Below are positions 10,949-20,692 of a stretch of DNA of 64,000 nucleotides, in pieces; positions within the stretch are counted from its first letter, which is position 1; each line of letters opens with the position of its first letter. Below the pieces are notes generated by a model. It saw only the letters and a list, made by a program, of their open reading frames with translations. It was not told the DNA's origin and made no database searches. The position numbers were made by a program, and so were the translations under genes. Source of the DNA: Ascarosepion bandense (lineage: Eukaryota; Mollusca; Cephalopoda; Sepiida; Sepiidae); assembly GCA_037127315.1 (NCBI GenBank), contig JBBBDQ010000308.1:206001-270000 (forward strand), read 5' to 3'.

Positions 10949-11420
10949 AATATTCACCAGCAGGGGGCACCTCGAGGTGGTGTAATGGTTAGCAAGCTTG
11001 TCTCGCTAGAACTATTGCAATTAAGTAGTGAGTTCGATCCTCACTGGGTGCCCCATACTTTCGGCCTTGTGCCACATCTAAGCTGCGCTTAGTAAATTAC
11101 AATATTCACCAGCAGGGGGCACCTCGAAGTGGTGTAATGGTTAGCAAGCTTGTCTCGCTAAAACTATTGCAATTAAGTAGTGAGTTCGATCCTCACTGGG
11201 TACCCCATACTTTCGGCCTTGTGCCACATCTAAGCTGCACTTAGTAAATTACAATATTCACCAGCAGGGGGCACCTCGAGGTGGTGTAATGGTTAGCAAG
11301 CTTGTCTCGCTAGAACTATTGCAATTAAGTAGTGAGTTCGATCCTCACTGGGTGCCCCATACTTTCGGCCTTGTGCCACATCTAAGCTGCACTTAGTAAA
11401 TTACAATATTCACCGGCAGG
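10949..11420 (+). mobile_element. Three SINE-B copies in 152-bp tandem
   Basis: Near-identical 152-bp units start at 10949, 11101 and 11253, with a partial fourth start at 11405. Each contains AATATTCACCAGCAGGG plus one SINE-B. The SINE head folds like a tRNA, with a 7-bp acceptor-like stem (GGCACCT with GGGTGCC), box A TGGTGTAATGG and box B GAGTTCGATCCTC. The 17-bp joint sequence is probably the original target duplication. Only a handful of substitutions separate the units, so amplification is recent. Confidence 0.9.
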
Positions 11421-11582
11421 GAGACAAAAGGAGACAGTCATGTTAAAAGGTAAGTTTATTTGACTTCTACAACTCTGAACTCAAAAATATTAAGGAGATT
11501 CTCATTAATGACTTCCCAAAGAACATTGTAGATGAAGAAATAAGACAATATTTCAAAAACCTCAATACACATCAAACAAAAT

Positions 11583-12130
11583 ATGGTAATTCTACAAAAG
11601 ACCCTGAACATATCAAAACTCTTTTATTGCAACCAGATGCACGATAGCTACAAACAGGATGAGAAAATAATAAAAAATCTCATTCGTATTAATAAATCTC
11701 CCGTTGATCCTAATAAAAAATTAAAATTAATAATGTATTATAAAAGGTACAATCTTACTGATTTGTTTTTCCGTAATAACTCCTCCCCACCAACTGATGT
11801 GTTACGTAAAACCAACATTATATATCAATTCAAATGTCCCTTGGGAAAATGTATCTCCGACAAAAAAACAAATATATATGTTGGATTTACAACAACCACA
11901 TTAACTAGACAACTTACGTTACATTTGTCTGACCATTCATCCATTTGTAGACATCTACAAAAACATTCCTGTCTACAGTTCACAATATAAAAAAATAATG
12001 ATTGATAATACAACTATTCTACACCAAGAAAACAACAAAAGCAAACTACAGATTCTCAGGGCAATATTCATTAAAACACTTAAGCCGTCAATCAGTAGAA
12101 TCAGCTATGAATACTGTAGTATTTTTCTAA
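11583..12130 (+). pseudogene. Penelope GIY-YIG endonuclease region
   Basis: From 11583 a 135-codon open run reads CNQMHDSYKQDEKIIKN, then KLIMYYKRYNLTDLFFRN, then NIIYQFKCPLGKC and NIYVGFTTTTLTRQL. The IIYQF and YVGFTTTTLTRQL pieces correspond to the two halves of the GIY-YIG core, with cysteines between them as in Penelope-like elements. After a stop near 11989 the next frame continues with a SKLQILRAIFIKT-like terminal helix. The usual catalytic Arg of TRQL is present, but the frame break makes function unlikely. Confidence 0.75.
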
Positions 12131-12338
12131 AATGTTTGTAAAAAGAACACATTTTTCATGCTTTAACACGTGCATGACCATGACATTACAGCATATAAAA
12201 AAATTCCATTTTAGATAATTTTTACGTTCTAATGAACGCTAGCAATTTGTCAACCGTTATATTTGAAGCAGAAAAAAATGTACAGTAATTTTTAGCAACA
12301 CAGTTTTCCAGTTACATTTGTTACCATAACTCACACCT

Positions 12339-12371
12339 CTGAAGATGACCTCAGAAAGAGGTTGAAAGGAC
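12339..12371 (+). ncRNA. Hammerhead-like hairpin at Penelope 3' end
   Basis: CTGAAGA is followed by a stem ACCTC/GAGGT with loop AGAAA and then GAAAG. Penelope-like elements are known to carry hammerhead ribozyme motifs. Here core position U7 reads A, so activity is doubtful. The homologous places at 43826 and 46119 show ATCTC/GAGAT and ATCTC/GAGAC, the first being a compensatory stem change. Confidence 0.4.
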
Positions 12372-12526
12372 TTGTGTAGCTTAAGAAATGAATGAAAATA
12401 ACATCTGTCAACATTACAGCTCATTTCTTACATCTTTTGATTGGTAATACACAAATGATTATCTGTGAATATGAACAGATTTTATTAAAATACATACTGT
12501 TTGCAATTTATTTAATCTGACATATA

Positions 12527-12961
12527 TACTGGCCATAATTATTAGGCCACCCCAGTTTTTTTAAAAGAAATTATGTATTTCATACTATTTTTAGTATGTA
12601 TTGCCAAATGAAAATAGAATGGTTCTTTTGTTATTGTTACTTTGCAAAATTTTACAAGGCAAGGAAGCAAAGATGAACTTGTCCGAATTACCCTAAATTT
12701 TCTTCATTCTTTCATTGATGAAACTGCAATATAGTAATTATTATGTATTTATAAATTTATTTGATGCACATGTTATTGTGCAATATTTGATGCACATGTT
12801 ATTGTGCAATAGTTGATGCACATGTTATTGTGCAATATTAACAAAAGAACCATTCTATTTTCATTTACAATTATTCACTTGGCAGTAAACACTAAAAATT
12901 GGTATGAAATACATCAATATTTTAAAACACTGGGGTGGCCTAATAATTATGGCCGGTAGTG
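12527..12961. mobile_element. MITE-M copy
   Basis: Inverted ends CTGGCCATAATTATTAGGCC and GGCCTAATAATTATGGCCGG bracket a copy whose interior holds three direct repeats of TTGATGCACATGTTATTGTG (about 29-bp spacing, 12767-12835). It has inserted at the 3' edge of the Penelope-like element. Confidence 0.85.
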
Positions 12962-12969
12962 TATATTTT

Positions 12970-13108
12970 GGGCACCTTGGGGTAGTGTAATGGTTAGCAA
13001 GCTTTTCTCGTTAAAATCATTACAACTGAGTAGTGAGTTCAATCCTCACTAGGTGCCCCATACTTTCATCCTTGGTGCCACATCTAAGCTGTGCTTAGAA
13101 AATTATAT
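12970..13108 (+). mobile_element. SINE-B, diverged
   Basis: GGCACCTTGGGGTAGTGTAATGG at the head, box B GAGTTCAATCC, and the tail CATCTAAGCTGTGCTTAG. It is more diverged than the 10949 array. Confidence 0.8.
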
Positions 13109-13134
13109 ATATATTGTATATTTAGGCAGCAATC

Positions 13135-13500
13135 TCTCTTTTATGTAAGTTTCATTAAAGATGACAGACAAGTTAAGTTTTTTATGTAATTTTTTATGTA
13201 ATTTTATAACTTTTTTCTTTTCAGAACATAAATTATTAAAAAATTGTCAAAATGTTTTCTTTATCCAAGTGCATTATACATTACACCACTAACATTCTGT
13301 TACACATAAAATAACATTAATTTTCATAAATGGCTAAAAGTATAGCCGAAAGTGCTCGAATAAACAAAACATTTGGACAATTTTTTTATAATTTATGCCC
13401 TGAAAAGAAAAAAAATCATAAAATCGCATGAAAAATTACATAAAAAACTTAACCATCACACCTTGTCAGTCATTTTTAATGAAACCTGCATACATGTAAA
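13135..13500. repeat. Long inverted repeat downstream of gene exon
   Basis: Arms 13141-13256 and 13361-13500 are reverse complements apart from scattered substitutions; both read GTTTCATTAAA, then GTTAAGTTTTTTATG, then CTTTTCAG when aligned. The roughly 105-nt loop contains a GGCTA/TAGCC hairpin followed by GAAAG (13331-13352), reminiscent of the hammerhead-like elements. It lies 300-660 bp beyond the stop codon of the minus-strand gene, so it may be part of its 3' UTR. Confidence 0.7.
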
Positions 13501-13801
13501 ATGTGTGTGGGGGGGGTGCTAAATTGTTCTGAACCTGACGTAATTTCTAAAATTCTGACCAAACATCAAAAATTTTTTTTTCTGGCTTCTTTTCTTGTCA
13601 AACTAAGAATCTTTTAGCATCTCATCGTATTTTCCATGTTGTTCTCTCGCTGATCAGGCTATTGTGATCTCTCAAGTGATTACTGTTGGGACCTTTGAAA
13701 GCAAGCCTGGCCAACAGTGTCTGAAGCTGTATTTATATTATGCAAGCAAAAATAAATGAATTTAAAGAAAGAGAAGCAAAAGATAAAATTCTGGTTCAGA
13801 C

Positions 13802-13892
13802 TTACTTGGCTTTTGCTCGACGTTCCATATAAAAATTATGGAATTTTATATCTCGTTTATCATAAACATTCTTTGCATAATCCCGAACTTTG
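13802..13892 (-). CDS. Terminal exon, DNAJC4-like protein C-terminus
   Basis: On the minus strand a strong acceptor (long pyrimidine tract then ACAG) precedes 91 bases ending in TAA. Starting in phase 2, it encodes 29 residues including KVRDYAKNVYDKRD and FYMERRAKAK before the stop. The partial codon AG from exon 23626-23814 plus the C here gives Ser, keeping the frame. The basic, charged tail after a membrane segment matches the pattern of DNAJC4 proteins (a KV... segment, then DEKD-like, then FY.EAR.RA). No SINE or LINE similarity is seen. Upstream exons with the J domain are not recognised. Homology call is from memory of the family, so moderate. Confidence 0.65.
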
Positions 13893-14097
13893 CTGTAAAA
13901 AAGAAATAAAAAAAATCAATTAAAAAGAAAGAAAAGAACGAACGGTTAAATGTATGTCAAAAAAAATGGGTAAAAGAAATCCCCATGTAACAATTTTTGC
14001 TCTTCAAAAGAAGCAAGCAGTTCCACTGGATTTTTATTAAAACATTTCTAACAAATATTTTAAATCACTAGCTTAAATGGCATCCATATATAAAATT

Positions 14098-14605
14098 ACT
14101 AGCAGTATAGCCCGGCATGGCTCAGGTGTAATGAAAGCTTTAAAACTAATCCATGGTTCCTGGAGCTCAGACTCTTTGGACGTTGGCCCAAAAGACTAAA
14201 AAGCAATAGTTGTTTCCAGTTAAAGCGAAACCATAGACTGAAAGAAAAATGAATGAATGTAAGTCAAATTTTGATTTCCTGGTATCGATATCAAATTTTC
14301 TGCACTATTGTAAGAACTGCAACCTTGAAACTTCTGAACATCGTTTCTTATGTCTTTATCTATGAGTGTATCAAAGTTTATGAAAATCGGACCACTCCTT
14401 CTATAACCTGATTTTTGCAATTATCGATTTTTGATATGTATTGGGGGTACCTTGACACAAAACCTAGCTAAGAACACTTGCAGATGCTTATAGTACAACT
14501 GTGTAAGTTTTCAAGAAAATCGGTTCAGCCATTTCGGAGTCTATAGATAACGGACACACACGCACACACACAAAGTTCCATTTATAACTAAGTTTAGATT
14601 TAGAT
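14098..14605 (+). mobile_element. Repeat-F with internal deletion
   Basis: Starts ACTAGCAGTATAGCCCGGC and ends TTTAGATTTAGAT. The microsatellite-bearing middle (about 230 bp in other copies) is missing: the sequence jumps from the GATATCAAAT landmark to TTTCTGCACTATTG. Confidence 0.85.
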
Positions 14606-15112
14606 ATCACTTTCATTCATCCGTCTGTCACACCTACTAAAATAGACGTACACCTATATCTATAAAAATGACGAGGGTGGACGTTGTGTAAGTAATTGTT
14701 TGTTTTATAGATTCGACTTAGCGTCTGCATTTCGTGGTCTAGCTCGACGGGAGTTGCACTCAGATGTAGATCAAAATTTTAGAACACTAACGACACCTTG
14801 AAATTTTTAAGAAAGCCAAAATTAGGGATAGAAAAATATATATTATCATCCCACAAAGTCAGGGATCAGTTTATGTATTGATTATAATATAGAATCGATC
14901 ACCCCACTTTATATTATCTATATCTATATATGTTGCCCCTCTCACTCCCACCCAAATCCAATAGAGACATTCTACATTGTTATCTATCTATATCTATAAA
15001 AGTAATGAGGGTGGACATTGTGTAAGTATTTGCTATGTAAATTCGTCATATGTTTTTTATTCTTATTATTCCTTAAACTACTCAAGTGAAGCTGGGCTAA
15101 ACTGCTAGTTGA
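14606..15112. repeat. Short repeats and one palindromic module
   Basis: TATCTATAAAA.TGA.GAGGGTGGAC recurs at about 14655 and 14990, each followed by TTGTGTAAGTA. Between them, 14853-14914 is a copy of the palindromic module described at 56326 (AAAGTCAGGGATC ... GATCACCCCACTTT). The right end, GAAGCTGGGCTAAACTGCTAGT, resembles the complement of a Repeat-F-like terminus. No coding signal. Confidence 0.5.
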
Positions 15113-15256
15113 CCAATAAAAACCAATTTTTTCAGAGAAGTGCAAACAGGGTATACAATGTACCAGTGGTTTTACAAGAGTGTGTAGCTTCGTAAAATAA
15201 ATGTTCATTAATTTTTGAAAAAATTAAAATTTTTCTTATTTAAGATACAAAATCTT

Positions 15257-15505
15257 CTTTCTTCTAAGTGCCTTGTCCTTTCAGGACGTAGGCGATCATG
15301 GCTTTCCACATCTCCCTATCCCTGGTGGCTCTTAGCACGCTTTCTCCTGTAATACCACGCAACCCCTATTCTGTCATCCACCTGCTCAGGCCCTTCAAAT
15401 ATGTTATCTGTTGCTTTTCCCTGTTGCTTTTTCACTCTATCTGGCCTGTTAGTATCAGGTTCTCCAAGCTCTCCTTCCTCATTGCATGTTCCAGGAATTT
15501 TATAT
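15257..15505 (-). mobile_element. LINE-beta 3' end fragment
   Basis: The minus strand encodes in broken frame the LINE-beta C-terminus (NMREEGELGE-like, then RPDRVKKQQGKATDNIF and a KSHQG end), followed by CTGAAAGGACAAGGCAC. The same end is found at 21300-21470, 49478 and 59090. Confidence 0.75.
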
Positions 15506-15650
15506 ATATGCTTGGGACAGGACATGTGGTATTAATCCCAAGATTAAACCACCTAAATATTCTATTGTGCACTATAAATCCTTGGAGAGGCCTTTGCAAT
15601 GAAACAACTCTTATGTTCAACAAACTTATTGACAACAGACTACGAAAATA
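15506..15650. repeat. Short repeat flanking SINE-A insertion
   Basis: TGGTATTAATCCCAAGATT then CCACCTAAATATTCT (15530-15575) recurs at 15985-16020 on the other side of the SINE-A. This could be a duplication or two pieces of one repeat family. No gene. Confidence 0.4.
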
Positions 15651-15952
15651 TCAGTCAGTTAAATGCCATACGTGATACACGCTTGGGCGATCATGTCTTG
15701 AAAGAGACATGACTGACTGGGCAGAAGATTATCCCACAGTAGTTTGCCATTGCTTTCTGCAGTAGACTGGTTGCCGACCAAGGCTATAGAACCCAATCTG
15801 TCCTGCTATTTAACCCATAACGGGAAGGAAGAGATGGATTAATACCTTTCCCAAGGGTATTTGCGTGTAAGTGAATACAATGGATTCAACTGGAATTCGA
15901 ATTCGGCTCGCTGGTTTCTTGTTCCGAGCCGATATCCACTGTACCACAATGC
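15651..15952 (-). mobile_element. SINE-A
   Basis: Minus-strand copy with tail TCAGTCAGTTAAATGCC at left and head ending ACCACAATGC at right. The hairpin reads CATGTCTTGAAAGAGACATG. AAATAT on both sides may be a short target duplication. Confidence 0.85.
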
Positions 15953-16085
15953 AAATATATCATGCTTAAAATAGGATATTTGGTATTAATCCCAAGATTC
16001 AACCACCTAAATATTCTTTCAAATGGACAATAATGAATTTTCCATTTCATCCTGGCACTTAACTGACTGACTGAATATAATAGTT

Positions 16086-16556
16086 GATAACATGATTAAG
16101 GCTTCAAATGGTCATAAAGTGGGGGAGCGGTTTTCTATTGTTATGAAATAATAAACTGATCCCCCACTAATTACTACTTAATAATATAACTTTTCTCCCT
16201 CTAACTATGAGTTAAATCACATGATAGATTGGGTTCTATAGTCTTGGCTGAAAGTAATGGCAACCTACTGCCGGATAATCTTCTGCCCAGTCACTCATGT
16301 CACTTTCAAGACATGATCATCCAAGCATGTTTCACATATTAGGCACTTAACTGACTGATATACAAATCACAAGGCCAAATTACCAGTTGTATGCTGAATA
16401 CTGAAGAGTAAAAAATCCTAATTTATTTTTAGCTCTTATAAGGGAAATAAGTATAATTGGTGGGGGATCAGTTTATTACTTCCTAACAATAGAAAATCGA
16501 TCCCCCACTTCATGCCCAGTAGAAGCCTTAATCATGTTTCCAACTAATATATTCAG
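16086..16556. mobile_element. Inverted-repeat element with SINE-A inside
   Basis: Arms 16086-16175 and 16447-16556 are inverted copies (AACATGATTAAGGCTTC at left, GAAGCCTTAATCATGTT at right). Each arm includes a palindromic CCCCCACT module. The centre holds a 5'-truncated SINE-A. Whether this is a true MITE or two modules captured head to head is not resolved. Confidence 0.65.
16192..16358 (+). mobile_element. SINE-A, 5'-truncated
   Basis: It begins in the body (CTATGAGTTAAATCAC), keeps GGGTTCTATAG and the CATGTCACTTTCAAGACATG hairpin, and ends CTTAACTGACTGA. Confidence 0.8.
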
Positions 16557-16842
16557 TCAGTCAGTTAAGTGCTATAAACGTGATACACACTTTGGGTAAT
16601 CATGTCTTGAAAGAGACATGACTGACTATGCAGAAGATTATCCTGCAGTAGGTTGCCATTGCTTTCTTTTTGCAGTAGACTGATTGTCAGCCAAGGCTAT
16701 AGAACCCGATCTGTCCTATTATTTAACCCATAACTAGAGGGAAGAAATGGATTAATACCTTTCCCAAGGGTATTTGTGCATAAGTGAATTCAACTGGAAT
16801 TTGAACTCGGCTCTCTGATTTCTTATTCCAAGTCAATATCTA
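16554..16842 (-). mobile_element. SINE-A
   Basis: Minus-strand copy starting CAGTCAGTCAGTTAAGTGC; the head is diverged (AAGTCAATATCTACG) and lacks the last bases of the tRNA-like start. Confidence 0.8.
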
Positions 16843-16942
16843 CGATAAAATTATTTTTAAAAAATTAAAGAAATTATTAAACCATAAACAAGGACATTTT
16901 TTTAAACAAATCTTATTCAAATTTCCTTGGTTGGTTTACAAA

Positions 16943-17125
16943 ATTTTTTTTTTTTTTAATCATATCACCCCGAGCAAGGCGGTAAGGCCACTGGTGTGCA
17001 GGGGGCTACATAAGAGTGAAACAATTGGAAAAGAGAAAGCTGGAAACCATGTCCTAAACAGGGAACAAGGGATGAGCCTCTTGACCTGTTCAATAGACGT
17101 GGGTGGAGTGTGAACCGGGCAATTG
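16943..17125 (-). mobile_element. SINE-L copy
   Basis: Poly(T) then AATCATATCACCCCGAGCAA: the complement of the LINE-alpha tail. It continues into a ~150-bp body with CCTAAACAGGGAACAAGGG and CAATAGACGTGGGTGGAG that the LINE-alpha RT copies lack. Five copies in the window share this body, so it is a separate short element using the LINE tail. This one is cut before the usual 5' end. Confidence 0.75.
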
Positions 17126-17394
17126 AATGAAATATACATGGTTGTAAATTTTGAAAAAATGTTTGCAATAAATTCAACAGTAGGGTACAAAAATATTCTA
17201 GTTTCTTTAAAAAGAAAATATTTACATCAAGATTGAGCTCATTTTTGTCTGCTTTCCTCCAATCCATGTCAAACGTTTACTTCATAAAAATTTCAACTAT
17301 CTTATCATAAAGTTTTCACACCCTTTGATATCATCATCAAAGCCGTTTTGATTTGAAGGTACACTGTAAATAAGTGTGAGTTTTTATCAATCAT

Positions 17395-17515
17395 TTTCAC
17401 CCTAACCTAGGTAATAAAGCCAATTTTTACCCTAACTGAGGTAATAAAGCCAATTTTCACCCTAACCAAGGTAATAAAGCCAATTTTCACCCTAACCGAG
17501 GTAATAAAACCAATT
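17395..17515. repeat. 31-bp tandem repeat, about 4 units
   Basis: Unit CACCCTAACC.AGGTAATAAA followed by GCCAATTTT, repeated with few substitutions. Confidence 0.9.
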
Positions 17516-17639
17516 AAGATGCAGGAGGTTACTCAGTGTGAAAAAATATGAGAAAAAGAAAAACCATTATTAAGGCAAGAGAACAAAAGAAGAACAGGAA
17601 CTAAGAAAAATCAGCCTTTTTTTATCCATTTGTGAAATA

Positions 17640-18060
17640 AAAGTAGACTTGAATGGCCACTCCTCTAGATCTTTTTGCATTAATGCAGGATGTTCCCTTG
17701 GGCTCTATACTTGGACCTATATTGTTCTGAATTTTCATTAACAACCTTCCTGATATCATCCATACTCAATATCTATGCTGATAGCATAACCATTTATTCC
17801 TGTGTTAATAGTGTCTTATTACTTTGATAACATCAAATTGGCAGCTCATCTAAAAAAATAGCTGACAATCTGTTGTTAACTGGGTCAAGGAATGACTTGT
17901 TAACTTTAATACATCCAAAATGAAACTGCTCGCTTTTAATCATTTGAGAGAATAATTTTTGCATTCTATCAGCATGGCTGATGCTAACCTTCCAGAGAGT
18001 GACTCACTGCATCTTCTTGGGCTTACATTTTCCACTGAAAAAAGTAGGTTCACTGTATCA
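17640..18060 (+). pseudogene. LINE-alpha RT relic
   Basis: Broken frames keep the order of LINE-alpha: DVPLGSILGPILF (motif B), then NNLPDIIHTQYLC.D where YADD has decayed, NIKLAAHLKK, and LPESDSLHLLGLTF-like pieces. Several stops and shifts. It lies within the presumptive intron of the minus-strand gene. Confidence 0.7.
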
Positions 18061-18109
18061 TTTTTCAAACTAGAATCTATCTTATATATATATACATACA
18101 ATCATTGTC

Positions 18110-18650
18110 TATACTTCTGAGATGAGGTAGTATTTACATTATTTGCACTGTTCGAAGTGTTGTTCTCATCTTTATTGCTATATTCAAGATGCTTTGGCTG
18201 TTGTACCCTCCAGTCTCCTTTGGGTGGTAGAAATTTGAAACCAAACCCTTTATTTCGATCACTGGGAAAGATTGTTTTTGTTCCATGTGCGATGTCAATT
18301 TCTCAAGGACACATGGCCCAGTGGATATCGGTGTTGCTTAGTTCCAGTGACTTGACCCAAAGAGTTGTAAGTTTAGTACCTGACTACCTCAGGGGTGAAT
18401 AAATAACTTAGAGAGTTGAATTAAAGGGAGACAACTACATGGCATCTGGATGTGGCATCATACATGGAATGAGAACAATCTATCCCAGTGATCGAAATAA
18501 AGGGTTTGGTTCTAAATTCTTAGCACCTGAAGAAGGCCAAAGCATAAAACAGCTGAAACATCATAAATATGGCAATAAAGATGATGAAAACAGTCAAAAC
18601 AATGTAAATAATGCAATGACAGTCATTATCGACAGTCTTCTTGATCCCTG
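18110..18650. repeat. HH-C inverted-repeat element with tRNA-like centre
   Basis: Left arm 18118-18265 (GATGAGGTAGTATTTACATT ... GATCACTGGG) and right arm 18480-18630 are inverted copies. The right arm reads CACCTGAAGAAGGCC, with CATCATAAATATGGCAATAA following. Between the arms, 18305-18440 carries a tRNA-like segment with box A TGGCCCAGTGG and a weak box B. The same arrangement occurs at 30992-31440. Confidence 0.6.
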
Positions 18651-18775
18651 TTCTTTTATTGTCTTCTCTCCTTAATGATGCTTTTCTTTTACTTATATTC
18701 TTTCACAATTAGTAATCCATTCCATCTTAGTGGCTTTATTGCCTTGCCCAGAATGAAATAATTTCAAAAAAGACA
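18651..18775 (+). mobile_element. LINE-alpha tail, diverged
   Basis: Pyrimidine-rich 3' UTR remains end in TTGCCTTGCCCAGAATGAAAT, a decayed version of the LINE-alpha terminus. Confidence 0.5.
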
Positions 18776-18919
18776 AAAGAGTGGCATTTTGTATCTTTGA
18801 ATACCAAAGTTGACTGGAAAACAAAACCTGAAAGAAAGATCCACAAGTGAAAAGTGGGAGCTATAAATGGTATCTAGCTATTTCAATTTTTCTTTTTCTT
18901 TTAATCGTATCACTCCGAG

Positions 18920-19290
18920 CAAGATCCTATGTAATAATAATAAAAAATAAAAAAATAAAAATAATAATAAAAAATAATAAAAATAATAAAATCCTATGTA
19001 ATTAGGATAAAATAATAAAATCCTATGTAATAACAATAAAAAATTAAAAAATAAAAATAATAAAATAATAATAAAAAATAATAAAAATAATAAAATCCTA
19101 TGTAATTAGAAATAAAATTGCAAGGAATAAAATCCTGTGTAATTAGGATAAAATAAAATCCTATGTAATAATAATAAAATAATAAAAAAATAAAATAATT
19201 AAAAAAATAATAAAAATAATAATAAAAAATAATAAAAATAATAAAATCCTATGTAATTAGAAATAAAATTGCAAGGAGTAAAATCCTATG
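18920..19290. repeat. AAT-rich tandem array with TCCTATGTAAT units
   Basis: (AAT)n-like tracts are interspersed with about seven copies of AAAATCCTATGTAATTAG or its truncated forms at irregular spacing. It expanded near the 3' side of a LINE-alpha tail, perhaps from its A-rich end. Confidence 0.8.
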
Positions 19291-19351
19291 AAATCTGTTT
19301 TACTGAGTTTCAGCAAACCTTTTACAAGATTAGAAACATCCCTCACATTAA

Positions 19352-19836
19352 ATTTTTTTTTATAATCGTTTCACACCAAGCAAGACAGTACTGCCACTGG
19401 TGGGCAAGGGAGCTACATAAGAGGAGAGTGAAAAGAAATAGGAACAAGTTATAGGAAATGGATACGAGGAGGATGGTAATACTGGTGTGATGAGAGTTAC
19501 TTGAGAGTAAAGAAAAAAGGAAGAAGAACAAGATACAGGGGGTGTAGGGGAAAGGATAAGAGAAAGATGGGAGTCAAGGAGATAAGAGACGGCAATTGAC
19601 GTTGTGCTTAAACTGTTGCAGATTAGAGCGATCAGGGAATCAATTGTATGAAAGGGAGTTCCACAAGCGGAAAGTGTAAGAAAAGAAGCTGACAGAGTAG
19701 AAGTAGAAATTACATTTGACTGTATAAGAGTGAGACCTAGTTGCCAGTCTAGTAGCTTGAGTAAATTCCTGTAAATGAGGCACCAGAGAGCTAATCTTGT
19801 CAAAACAGAAGTCATATTTTGCTATAAAGAACATAA
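19352..19836 (-). mobile_element. LINE-alpha 3' end with RT C-terminus
   Basis: The minus strand begins in the RT C-terminal part (KISSLVPHLQEFTQATRLAT, SVSFFSYTFRLWNSLSYN), continues into the 3' UTR and ends CTTGCTTGGTGTGAAACG plus A-rich tail. Frameshifted. Confidence 0.75.
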
Positions 19837-19989
19837 TAATTTAAGAAAAATGTTACAAAAAGACCAAGGCAGTGGTTTAAGAAAGTCAGGAGAATGGTGT
19901 GAAAATGACAAAAAAAAAAAAAAAAAAAAAAAAAAGGAGAAAATCAGCTGTTTTCTGAAAGGAAACATTTGAAATTCATTGACCAACCA

Positions 19990-20628
19990 GCCTGGACTAC
20001 TGACCGTTAAAATTTATAAAATCTTTTAGGAAAATAGGTACAAAGATAGAAAGAGGAGTAAGACAAGAATGTGTCTTTTCACCGGATCTGTTCAACTTGT
20101 ATAGCGAGAATATTTTGAGGACCCTAGATGTTACACCAGGATTTGTTATCGGAGGCCACAATTTGAACAACATAAGGTATGCAGATGATACAGTGCTGAT
20201 TGTAGACACAGAAAGAAAACCACAAGACCTCCTACAGAAGGTAGTTGAGGAGAGTGACAAAAAGGACTATAAATAAACTGCAAGAAAACCGAATGCATGG
20301 TCATCAGCAAAAAGAGCAACCAAAAATGCCAAATACAGGTGGGGAGATACTAAAATCAAGCAGGTACAAAAATTTAAACATCTGGGAAGTGTTCTAACAG
20401 GAGATGCAAAGTGCAACACAGAGATCCAAAGGAGAATTGGTATGACAAAGGATGCATTCCAGAAGTACTAAGACAAAGGGAAATTTCACTAGAAACAAAG
20501 AAGAGAGTGCTGGATTGCTATGTGATGTCAGTTCTTCAATACGGCGGTGAATACTGGACAATATAATGGAAAATGAGGACAAAACTGGAAGCAGCGGAAA
20601 TGTGGTTCTGCAGAAACATACTGGATAT
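19990..20628 (+). pseudogene. LINE-beta RT relic (RTE-like)
   Basis: The frame reads [20 protein letters not shown] (RT motif B), then [16 protein letters not shown] with the catalytic YADD intact, then a stop near 20275. After frame changes come KHLGSVLTGD, SLETKKRVLDCYVMSVLQYG and AAEMWFCRN. These are hallmarks of the RTE-like / CFDP2-annotated endonuclease-RT LINEs. It stops at a palindromic module, after which a second, overlapping LINE-beta segment begins. Confidence 0.75.
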
Positions 20629-20692
20629 AAAGTGGGGGATCAATTCCATATTACAATCAATATATAAACTAACCCCTCACTTTGTGGTCACT
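20628..20692. repeat. Palindromic ~60-bp module
   Basis: TAAAGTGGGGGATCAATT at left pairs imperfectly with AACTAACCCCTCACTTTGTG at right. The same module occurs at 14853, twice in 16116-16512, four times in 56326-57072 and three times in 63219-63495. Confidence 0.7.

Larger units (their letters stand above)
9905..12522 (+). mobile_element. Penelope-like retroelement, decayed and interrupted
   Basis: Fragments of one element stay collinear across 2.6 kb: RT motifs (MGSVLGPTFSNF and QYVDNILIL, 9985-10130), then FLDILIDTNNN (10220-10250), then LKNIKEILINDFPKNI (11475-11520), and finally a GIY-YIG endonuclease region (11583-11990). An RT followed by a C-terminal GIY-YIG domain is diagnostic of Penelope-like elements. 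The 3' end up to about 12522 is shared with 43310-44025 and, inverted, 45950-46175. Three later insertions split it: SINE-A at 10343, a repeat at 10780 and three SINE-B units at 10949. Stops and frameshifts make it inactive. Confidence 0.85.

Noticed and set aside
10976..11390. Three functional tRNA genes
   Set aside because: Acceptor stem and boxes A/B are present, but the anticodon arm is not convincing, and the 3' extension and dispersed copies show a SINE.
10949..11420. CRISPR-like array
   Set aside because: Direct repeats with regular spacing, but the units are SINEs in a eukaryotic genome and the spacers are not variable.
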